Below, in pieces: positions 32,911 to 39,870 of a stretch of DNA of 40,283 bases; the first letter of the stretch is position 1, and each line of letters opens with the position of its first letter. The notes under the pieces are model-generated. The model saw only the letters and a program-made list of their open reading frames with translations, had not been told where the DNA came from and did not search any database. The DNA comes from Candidatus Rokuibacteriota bacterium. GTDB lineage: Bacteria > Methylomirabilota > Methylomirabilia > Rokubacteriales > CSP1-6. The stretch is from positions 1 to 40,283 of the forward strand of contig VBPC01000177.1 in assembly GCA_005887895.1 (NCBI GenBank), read 5' to 3'. The position numbers were made by a program, and so were the translations under genes.

Positions 32911-34539
32911 CTATCTCCTGGAGTCGAGCAGATCGTCGGCGACGCTGGTCGCCGAGTCGAGAGCGTGCACGGCCCGGTTGCGCTCGCGCACGAGCGCCGC
33001 CCGCGTGAACTTGAACGTATCGCCGTCGGGATCGAGCCCGGCCAGCTCGCGCGCGCGCTGCAGTCCGGCCAGCGGCGGCAAGGGCAGGGCAAGGTCGTGG
33101 GTGAAGCGGTCGCCGCTCGTGTAGGCGAGCGGCACGAGGACGCGCGAGAGTCGCATGAGGCCGCGGTTGATCGTCTCGAGCCGCGGCGACGCGGCGTCGA
33201 TCCCGGCCAGCAGGGCGGGCAGGCGTTCCAGCCGCTCGACGAGGGTCCGCGCGGCGTCGAGCGCCGGCGCGAGATCGAAGTGCGGGCCGGCGGCGGCTTG
33301 CACCGCCTCGAGCTCGGCCACCAGGCTCCGGGCCGAGCGGCGATGGTCGAGCGGCAGCACGGGCGCGTTGAGCCAGCGGAGCGCGGAGGCGAGGTACACC
33401 TTCGTGTCCAGGGCCAGCACGTCGGCGTCGATCTTGTCGACGGTGTCGTCCTTCGTGTGCCACCACCACGGGAAGCCGGCGCTGCCGACCAGCCGCTGCA
33501 TCGCCCGTGACAGCTCGGTGTCCTGCGTCGGCAGGCCGGAGAGCGACATGAACGCCGACGGCACGCCGACGCCCTGCAGGTGCCCGTAGTCGATGGCGCC
33601 GCGGGCGCCGGTGGAGTCGCAGTTGAGATGCAGGACGCAGCGGCGATGCAGCTCGTGCCACGCGTGATCGGCGTACCACGCGGAGCCCGCGTAGCGTCCG
33701 TGCGAGTGTCCCGACCAGAACGCGAAGCGGATGCCGCGCCGGAGCGCGTCGCGCCGCGCCGCCAGCAGGCGGGCCACCTCGAGCATCGTGGCGTTGGCGG
33801 TGCCGTTGTCCATCGCGCCGTAGTGCCAGGCGTCGACGTGTCCGGACAGCAGCAGGAACCGATTCTCGCCGCGCCCGGCCAGCTCGCCCACCAGGTGAGG
33901 AATCGGCATCCAGCCCGTGCGCACGCGCGTGGTCATCCGCACGCGCAGGGGCCCACGCTCGAGCAGGAGGCGCAGCCGGTCACCGTCGGCGCCGAGGATC
34001 GACACGCACGGCGTCGCCGGAATGCGCCAGGCGGTGTCCGGGGAGGGCGTGCCCCAGATCGTGGTCACGATCATGTTGTGCAGGTGGTCCATGACGACGA
34101 AGATCTGCCCGAGCGCGCCGGCCCGCTCGGCGGCCCACGCCTTGCCGGGCGTGGCGAGGCCGCGGATGAGCGCGATCTTGCCGGCCGCTCGCGGGAGGTC
34201 CTCCGGTTGCGCGTCGCCCACGTCCACCACCTCGCCCGCGAGCGCGTCGACCGACGCCGAGAACGAGTGCGTGAGCCCGGTGATGGCGGCGCCGTCGGCC
34301 AGCGCCAGGCGACCGTCCTGCGGCAGGCTGATGTACGCCTCGATCTCGCGCCGCTCGACCTCCACGCCGTAGGCCTTGAGCGTGCCCTCGATGTAGTCGA
34401 ACGCCCGGGCCTCGCCGGCGCTGCCCGACTCGCGCTCCCAGGCCCCGATCGTGCGGACGTGCTCCATCAGCGTCGCCGCCGACACCTCGGCGGCCAGCAG
34501 GGGCTCCAGCGGATCGCGATATTCCCAGGGCGCCGTCAC
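32911..34539 (-). CDS. M28-like metallopeptidase with PA-type insert and atypical metal site
   Basis: 542 residues from a GTG with GAGGTGAT upstream. No signal peptide is evident. The N-terminal part (residues about 20-80) is helical, a PA-like insert spans about 90-205 (EVVDVGDAQPEDLPRAAGKIALI), and the peptidase core follows: SGHVDAWHYGAMDNGTANA carries the first His and the bridging Asp. HLNCDSTGARG carries the next Asp, and WWWHTKDDTVDKID the last His. The usual Glu-Glu pair is replaced by FAFWSGHSHGRYAGSAWYA, so the general base and one ligand differ from classic M28. A C-terminal helical region follows. It starts the operon upstream of the peptide-type importer. Confidence 0.82.
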   Translation of the reverse strand: MTAPWEYRDPLEPLLAAEVSAATLMEHVRTIGAWERESGSAGEARAFDYIEGTLKAYGVEVERREIEAYISLPQDGRLALADGAAITGLTHSFSASVDALAGEVVDVGDAQPEDLPRAAGKIALIRGLATPGKAWAAERAGALGQIFVVMDHLHNMIVTTIWGTPSPDTAWRIPATPCVSILGADGDRLRLLLERGPLRVRMTTRVRTGWMPIPHLVGELAGRGENRFLLLSGHVDAWHYGAMDNGTANATMLEVARLLAARRDALRRGIRFAFWSGHSHGRYAGSAWYADHAWHELHRRCVLHLNCDSTGARGAIDYGHLQGVGVPSAFMSLSGLPTQDTELSRAMQRLVGSAGFPWWWHTKDDTVDKIDADVLALDTKVYLASALRWLNAPVLPLDHRRSARSLVAELEAVQAAAGPHFDLAPALDAARTLVERLERLPALLAGIDAASPRLETINRGLMRLSRVLVPLAYTSGDRFTHDLALPLPPLAGLQRARELAGLDPDGDTFKFTRAALVRERNRAVHALDSATSVADDLLDSRR

Positions 34540-34566
34540 GAGATCACCTCGTCGTGGAGATGCCGA

Positions 34567-34595
34567 ATCATAAGGGAGATTCTGCCTGCTGGCCA
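34567..34595 (-). promoter_or_regulatory. Candidate sigma-70-type promoter for the nine-gene catabolic operon
   Basis: On the minus strand TGGCCA (34595-34590) and TATGAT (34572-34567) are 17 bases apart; the latter is one base from TATAAT, and the former matches TTGACA at four of six. Transcription would start near 34560, about 20 bases before the GTG of the peptidase gene. The whole 34540-34709 region is visibly less GC-rich than its flanks and I see no gene in it. Confidence 0.4.
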
Positions 34596-34709
34596 GGCAT
34601 GTCGTGCCGGACTGCCCACGAAGTGACCGAAAATGACGGTCTAACCTCTGGCAACAACGCGCCAGAACAGCATTTTGAGATCGGCACGCACTTTGCCGCA
34701 CAGAATGGC

Positions 34710-34955
34710 ATGACCGACTATCTCGCGGACACTCCAGCAGTCGCTCGGCTGTACTGTCCTGGCTGCGAGCCCGACGCAGACCCGACCGGCGAGATCCTCG
34801 ACGTGCACTGGTGCGAGTCCCACTCGCCTGTGCGCGGGGGGGCCGACGACGGCGTGGTCACGGCCGCTGCTTGCCTGTCGGGCAGCGCGGAGGCAGGCGG
34901 AGACGACAACCGGCGCTGGTGCGAGCTCTTCCACCGGCGCGTGCGCACCGCCTAA
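34710..34955 (+). CDS. Small Cys/His-rich protein, possible zinc-binding
   Basis: 81 residues if started at the ATG at 34710 (MTDYLADTPAVARLYCPGC). It contains C-P-G-C, then about 15 residues, then WCESH, giving a CxxC...CxxH set that could bind zinc, and ends EAGGDDNRRWCELFHRRVRTA. The frame stays open upstream to an ATG at 34554, but that leader is in less GC-rich sequence and looks non-coding, so 34710 is preferred despite a weak ribosome binding site. I do not recognise a named family. It is divergent from the peptidase operon and upstream of the secreted heme-site protein. Confidence 0.55.
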   Translation: MTDYLADTPAVARLYCPGCEPDADPTGEILDVHWCESHSPVRGGADDGVVTAAACLSGSAEAGGDDNRRWCELFHRRVRTA

Positions 34956-35012
34956 CCCCCCGCAGTAACGAGGGGCGCCGCGGCTTCCGCCGAGGTGTCC
35001 CCACGCGTCCTT

Positions 35013-35034
35013 TCCTGATCGACTCCTGATCGAC
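35013..35034 (+). repeat. Tandem 11-base direct repeat TCCTGATCGAC
   Basis: TCCTGATCGAC occurs twice back to back (35013-35023 and 35024-35034), one helical turn each, about 100 bases upstream of the gene at 35136. A regulator binding two half-sites on one face of the helix would look like this, but a chance duplication is possible. The rest of the 34956-35135 spacer holds a CCGCAG/CTGCGG hairpin at 35082-35100 and an AGGAGA ribosome binding site at 35124-35129. Confidence 0.4.
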
Positions 35035-35135
35035 CGCCGAGCTTCCTGCGCCCCTTCACATCCGAGGTCGCGGACGCCACGCCGCAGAGGGATACTGCGG
35101 CCGGCCCCAGCCCACGCGACGCCAGGAGATCTGCG

Positions 35136-37304
35136 ATGACGACGACCAGAGCGTGGTACTCGACGGCGACGGTGGTGATCGTGGTGGCGCTTTCGCTCAC
35201 CGCCGGCCAGAGCCGGCCCAGCGCCCAGCCGAGCGCGGATCCCGCGATCCGTGTCGGCAACACCGATCTCGGCGGCGTGGTGAGGAGCGCCAACGGGCCG
35301 GAAGCCGGAGTCTGGGTGATCGCGGAGACGAACGAGCTGCCGACGAAGCTCGCAAAGATCGTCGTCACCGACGGCCGGGGCCGCTACGTGCTGCCGGATC
35401 TGCCGAGGGCCGAGTACAGCGTGTGGGTGCGTGGCTACGGCCTGGTCGACTCGCCGAAGGTCCGCGCCACGCCCGGCCGCCTCCTCGATCTGCACGCGGT
35501 GGTGGCGCCGAGCGCCGCCGCCGCCGCCGAATACTATCCGGCGATCTACTGGTACTCGATGCTCAAGGTGCCGGACAAGGGCGACTTCCCCGGCACCGGG
35601 CCCGACGGCAACGGCATCGCGCCCGCCGTCAAGAGCCAGGCCCAGTGGCTCGACGTGGTCAAGACCAACGGCTGCTACACGTGTCATCAGCTCGGCAACA
35701 AGGCGACGCGCACGATCCCCAAGGCGCTCGGCGAGTTCAAGTCGTCGGCGGACGCCTGGCAGCGGCGCATCCAGTCCGGCCAGGCGATGCTGCAGATGAC
35801 GACGAACCTCGGCCGGCTCGGCGCGCCGCGCGCGCTGAAGCTGTTCGCCGACTGGACCGATCGCATCGCCGCCGGCGAGCTGCCGGCCGCACAGCCGGCC
35901 CGGCCGCACGGCGTCGAGCGCAACGTCGTCCTGACGCTCTGGGACTGGGCCGGGCCCAAGGACTACCTGCACGACGAGGTCTCGACCGACAAGCGCAATC
36001 CGCGCGTCAACGCCAACGGCCTGATCTTCGGGACGACCGAGGAGAGCACCGATCTCTTCCCGGTCCTCGATCCGGTGCACCACAAGGCGACGCAGGTGAA
36101 GATGCTGGTGCGCGACCCCGCCACGCCCTCGTCGAAGCAGAACACCATGCTGCCGTCGCCGCACTGGGGGCCGGAGCCGATCTGGGACAGCCAGACGAGC
36201 ATGCACAACCCGATGTTCGACGAGAAAGGGCGCGTCTGGTTCACCTCGCGCGTCCGCCCGCCGGCCAATCCTGATTTCTGCCGGAAAGGCTCGACCCATC
36301 CCTCGGCGAAGCTCTTCCCGCTCGAGCAGGCGAACCGGCATCTCTCGATGTACGACCCCCGGACCGGCAAGATCACGCTGATCAGCACGTGCTTCCCGAC
36401 CCATCATCTCGTCTTCGCCGAGGACGCCAGCAACACGCTGTGGGCGAGCGCCGGCGGCCCGCAGAGCGGCGTCCTCGGGTGGCTCGACCGCAAGACGTTC
36501 GAGCAGACGGGCGACGAGGTGAAGTCGCAGGGGTGGACCGCGCTCGTGCTGGACACCAACGGCAACGGCAAGCGCGACGAGTACGTCGAGCCCGACCAGC
36601 CGCTCGATCCCGCCCGGGACAAGCGGATCGTCGCGGCCTTCTACGGCATCGCCGTGAGCCCCGTCGACGGCACCGTCTGGGGCAGCGTGCTCGGCTTCCC
36701 GGGCTACGTCATTCGCGTGACTCCCGGACCGGATCCCGCCGCGACGGCGCTGGCCGAGGTCTTCGAGCCGCCGATGCCGGGCTACGGGCCGCGCGGCATG
36801 GACATCGATCGCCACGGCGTCGTGTGGACGTCGCTCTCGAGCGGTCACATGGGGAGCTTCGACCGCCGCAAGTGCCAGGGCCCGCTCAACGGACCGAATG
36901 CGACGGGCCGGCATTGCCCCGAGGGCTGGACGCTCTATCCCTTCCCCGGGCCCCAGCTCGCCAACGTGACCGAGTCGGGCAGCGCCGAGGCGAGCTACTA
37001 CACCTGGGTCGATCAGTTCGACACGTTCGGCCTGGGCCGGAACGTGCCGATCGCCACCGGCAACGCCAACGAGTCGCTGCTGGCCCTCGTGAACGGGCAG
37101 TTCGTGAACCTGCGCGTCCCGTATCCGATGGGCTTCTACACCAAGTGGATGGACGGCCGTGTCGACGACCCCGGGGCCGGCTGGAAGGGCCGCGGTCTGT
37201 GGGCGACCTACAGCACCCGCACGCCGTTTCACGTCGAGGGCGGCAAGGGGACGACGAGCAAGGTCGTGAAGTTCCAGCTCCGGCCCGATCCGCTCGCGCG
37301 GTGA
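35136..37304 (+). CDS. Secreted multidomain protein: carboxypeptidase-regulatory-like domain, c-type heme site, propeller-like region
   Basis: 722 residues. A hydrophobic N-terminus (STATVVIVVALSLTAGQ) is a likely signal peptide. Residues about 40-125 (LGGVVRSANGPEAGVWVIAE, TDGRGRYVLPDLPRAEYSVWVRGYG) form a carboxypeptidase-regulatory-like beta domain. C180-x2-C183-H184 (NGCYTCHQLG) is a c-type heme attachment motif in a helical stretch to about 260. The rest is rich in strand-like repeats such as DEKGRVWFTSRV and DRHGVVWTSLSSG, as in NHL or virginiamycin-lyase-like propellers. AGGAGA precedes the ATG. A periplasmic or surface redox enzyme or binding protein is likely; no partner cytochrome genes are nearby. 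It may be co-transcribed with the LarA-like gene 16 bases downstream. Confidence 0.78.
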   Translation: MTTTRAWYSTATVVIVVALSLTAGQSRPSAQPSADPAIRVGNTDLGGVVRSANGPEAGVWVIAETNELPTKLAKIVVTDGRGRYVLPDLPRAEYSVWVRGYGLVDSPKVRATPGRLLDLHAVVAPSAAAAAEYYPAIYWYSMLKVPDKGDFPGTGPDGNGIAPAVKSQAQWLDVVKTNGCYTCHQLGNKATRTIPKALGEFKSSADAWQRRIQSGQAMLQMTTNLGRLGAPRALKLFADWTDRIAAGELPAAQPARPHGVERNVVLTLWDWAGPKDYLHDEVSTDKRNPRVNANGLIFGTTEESTDLFPVLDPVHHKATQVKMLVRDPATPSSKQNTMLPSPHWGPEPIWDSQTSMHNPMFDEKGRVWFTSRVRPPANPDFCRKGSTHPSAKLFPLEQANRHLSMYDPRTGKITLISTCFPTHHLVFAEDASNTLWASAGGPQSGVLGWLDRKTFEQTGDEVKSQGWTALVLDTNGNGKRDEYVEPDQPLDPARDKRIVAAFYGIAVSPVDGTVWGSVLGFPGYVIRVTPGPDPAATALAEVFEPPMPGYGPRGMDIDRHGVVWTSLSSGHMGSFDRRKCQGPLNGPNATGRHCPEGWTLYPFPGPQLANVTESGSAEASYYTWVDQFDTFGLGRNVPIATGNANESLLALVNGQFVNLRVPYPMGFYTKWMDGRVDDPGAGWKGRGLWATYSTRTPFHVEGGKGTTSKVVKFQLRPDPLAR

Positions 37305-37320
37305 GGGGCAGGCCCGCCGC

Positions 37321-38703
37321 GTGAAGGTCGAGCTGCCGTACGCCGACGGCATGCTGACCGCGACGCTGCCGTCGGAAGCTCGGCGCCTGTCGAGCGAGGC
37401 GGAGCGCGGCCTGGAGCCGCTCGTCGATCTCCGCGGCGCGGTCGAGGCCGCGCTGGCGGCGCCGCTCGGACGGCCGCGCATTCGCGACCTCGTGACGCCG
37501 GGGGCGCGCGTCACCATCGCGTTCGACGACCACACCACGGGGTCGTTCGGTCCCATCCGTCCGGTCGCGATCCGGGCGGTGCTCGCCGAGCTGGCGGAGG
37601 CGGGCGTGTCGGCCGCCCAGGTGCGGCTGGTGTGCGCCAACGCGCTGCACCGCATGTGCCGGCCGGCCGAGCTGGGCCGGCTGCTCGACGCCGGGCTGGT
37701 CGAGGAGTTCGGCGCGCGCCTTTCGTGCCACGACGCGGAGGATCCCGAGCAGATCGTCGACCTCGGGACGACGGCGGACCACGGCTATCCCGTCGAGGTC
37801 AGCCGCCTGGTCGCCGACTCCGACCTCACCGTGTACGTCAACACCAACTACATCCGTGGCTTCACCGGCGGCTGGAAGTCGGTGTGCGTCGGGCTATCGA
37901 CGTGGAAGTCGATCCGCGTGACGCACACGCCGGACGGCATGTCGATGTCACTCGACCGCAACCGCATGCACGCCATCCTCGACGAGATGGGCCACCACCT
38001 CGAGGCGCGGCTGGGGCGGCGCATCTTCAAGATCGACACGCTGCTGGCCGGCCCGCGCGAGGCGGCGCAGGTCCTGGCGGGCGGCGTCGACGAGACGCGC
38101 CGGGCCGCGCTGGCCGTGCAGGCGCAGCGCTTTCCGCCGCGGCGCGCGGCAGCGCCGGAGCCGTGCGACATCCTCGTCTACGGCGTGCCCGACTCGAGCC
38201 CCTACGCCATCTGGGCGTCGGTCAATCCGATCCTCACGCTGATCTCGATGGGCCTCGGGTACCTGGGCGGCATGATCGACGCGGCCGGCAAGCCCGGCTG
38301 CACGGTGGTGATGGCCGCCGCCGTTCGGGACGCGTGGGACCGCGTCCATCACCCGTCCTACCCGGAGGTCTGGGAGCGAGCGCTGACGCGGACGCGCGAC
38401 CCGTACGAGATCACCGCCCGCTTCGAGGACGAGTTTGCGCGCCACGCCGGCCACATCGACGCGTACCGGCATCGATTCGCGTTCCACCCGATCCACGGCA
38501 TTCTGGCCACGCACCCGCTCAGGCGCCTGCGCCGCGTCGGTCGCGTCATCGTGGCGGCGCCGCGCGACGCCCACGTGCCGCGCCACCTGGGCTTCGACGT
38601 GGCCGCCAGCGTGGAGGAGGCCGTGGACCGCGCGCGGAAGAGCCACGGGCCGGGCGCGACGATCGGCGTGGTCGAGCAACCGTCGATGCCGGGATCGTTG
38701 TGA
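37321..38703 (+). CDS. LarA-like nickel-pincer racemase/epimerase family protein (DUF2088)
   Basis: 460 residues from a GTG. The N-terminal DUF2088 domain has VTIAFDDHTTGSFGPIRPVA near 65 and LVCANALHRMCRPAEL near 105, corresponding to the catalytic-His segments of LarA. GFTGGWKSVCVGLSTWKSI near 180 keeps the Lys that in lactate racemase binds the nickel-pincer cofactor, with a His soon after (VTHTPDGM). Family members racemise or epimerise various 2-hydroxy acids. The cofactor genes larB, larC and larE are not in the window. It lies 16 bases after the secreted heme-site protein and is followed by a strong hairpin element. Confidence 0.84.
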   Translation: MKVELPYADGMLTATLPSEARRLSSEAERGLEPLVDLRGAVEAALAAPLGRPRIRDLVTPGARVTIAFDDHTTGSFGPIRPVAIRAVLAELAEAGVSAAQVRLVCANALHRMCRPAELGRLLDAGLVEEFGARLSCHDAEDPEQIVDLGTTADHGYPVEVSRLVADSDLTVYVNTNYIRGFTGGWKSVCVGLSTWKSIRVTHTPDGMSMSLDRNRMHAILDEMGHHLEARLGRRIFKIDTLLAGPREAAQVLAGGVDETRRAALAVQAQRFPPRRAAAPEPCDILVYGVPDSSPYAIWASVNPILTLISMGLGYLGGMIDAAGKPGCTVVMAAAVRDAWDRVHHPSYPEVWERALTRTRDPYEITARFEDEFARHAGHIDAYRHRFAFHPIHGILATHPLRRLRRVGRVIVAAPRDAHVPRHLGFDVAASVEEAVDRARKSHGPGATIGVVEQPSMPGSL

Positions 38704-38719
38704 TTGGGGGATCGTTGTG

Positions 38720-38788
38720 ATGGGGGGGCCTCGATGGGCCCCCCATGCCCCCGACGCTCGGAGCGCCCCGGCGAAGCCGGGGCGCTCC
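38720..38788 (+). terminator. Two-part hairpin element after the LarA-like gene
   Basis: Beginning 16 bases after the stop: a G/C hairpin (ATGGGGGG...CCCCCCAT, 38720-38746), a C-rich linker, and a perfect 13-base stem GGAGCGCCCCGGC/GCCGGGGCGCTCC with a GAA loop (38760-38788), followed by a pyrimidine-rich tract. It would work as a terminator for the LarA-like gene and, read from the other side, for the convergent dehydrogenase gene. The layout and core sequence match the element at 23457-23520. Confidence 0.65.
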
Positions 38789-38800
38789 TCTTCCTCCCTG

Positions 38801-39817
38801 CTAGCTCGCGCGGACGAGGTCGTCGAGATTCGTCCACGACATCTGGCGGCGGCCGGTCTCCAGATCCTCGATCAGCGCGATGAGCCGTTCGGTCAGCGGC
38901 ATCGCGAGGCCGTAGGTCCTGGCCTTGGCCACCGTGGCGCCGAGCAGCGCGCCGACCTCTGTCTTGCGCTTGCGGACGGCGAGATCCCGCCAGATGCCGG
39001 TCTTCGTCTTGGTGGCGGCGCGGTAGTGCCGGGCGATGCTGGCCATGGCCCGCTCGCGGGCGGCCTCGTCGCCGCGGGCGGCCGCCCGGTAGTCGGCCGG
39101 GTCGTACTCGTCGAACGCTTCCAGGCGGATGCCGGCGCGTTCGGCCACCCGCATGTTCTCGACCGTCAGCGCGACCAGCATCGTCTGGATCTCGGGCGAC
39201 CGCTCGACCACCTCGTACACGTGCGCGTCGACGACGGCCGTGGCCACCAGCAGGGCGCCGTAGACGTGCTTGGCCCAGGTGTAGCCGAGGATGTTGTCGC
39301 TCACGCGCGTCGGCGCCACCACCTCGAGCAGCTTGGCCAGGCGCTGCACCCGCTCGCTCGATCGCCCGTCCAGCTCGCCGAGCACCAGCGCGCCGCCGCC
39401 CCCGTGCAGGATCCGGCCGGGCGCCTGCCAGTCCGCCGCCCAGTTCACGAGGCACCCGACCGTGCGCGACTCGCCCACCGCCGCCGCGATGAGCGCTTCG
39501 TTGAGCCCGTTCTGCAGCGAGACGATCGCGCCGTCGCGCGCGAGCCGCGGTGTCAAGACCTCCAGCGCCGCCGGCGTGTCCTGCGACTTCACCGCCAGCA
39601 GCACGAGGTCGACCTCGGGGCCGAGCCCGGCCGGGGTGATCGCGCGCACCGGAATGGTGACCACGCCGTCGCGCGACTCGATCGTGAGCCCGCGCGCGTT
39701 CATGGCGGTGACGTGATCCTCGGCCTTGTCGACGAGCAGGACGTCGTGGCCCGCCCGGGCGAGCCGCGCTCCGGTGATGCCACCGATCGCGCCGGCACCG
39801 TACACTGTGAGCGTCAT
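38801..39817 (-). CDS. Ketopantoate reductase (ApbA/PanE)-like dehydrogenase
   Basis: 338 residues from the ATG at 39817 (MTLTVYGAGAIGG), chosen so that the NADPH-binding GxGxxG motif begins near residue 7 as usual; an in-frame ATG 13 codons upstream is less likely. VDLVLLAVKSQDT and ISLQNG-like (IVSLQNGLNE) motifs are typical of the family. The C-terminal catalytic helix has YTWAKHVYGALL: the catalytic Lys is there but the Asn four residues later (KxxxN in PanE) is replaced by Gly. A substrate other than ketopantoate is therefore possible. It converges on the LarA-like gene. Confidence 0.82.
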   Translation of the reverse strand: MTLTVYGAGAIGGITGARLARAGHDVLLVDKAEDHVTAMNARGLTIESRDGVVTIPVRAITPAGLGPEVDLVLLAVKSQDTPAALEVLTPRLARDGAIVSLQNGLNEALIAAAVGESRTVGCLVNWAADWQAPGRILHGGGGALVLGELDGRSSERVQRLAKLLEVVAPTRVSDNILGYTWAKHVYGALLVATAVVDAHVYEVVERSPEIQTMLVALTVENMRVAERAGIRLEAFDEYDPADYRAAARGDEAARERAMASIARHYRAATKTKTGIWRDLAVRKRKTEVGALLGATVAKARTYGLAMPLTERLIALIEDLETGRRQMSWTNLDDLVRAS

Positions 39818-39870
39818 GCGGATACGAATGATCCTGCGCGCGTGAACGGCTGTCAATCCCGGAGGCGGCC

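Noticed and set aside
34554..34709. N-terminal extension of the small Cys-rich protein from the ATG at 34554
   Set aside because: The added 52 residues lie in less GC-rich DNA that overlaps the candidate promoter of the divergent operon, and they have no recognisable features.
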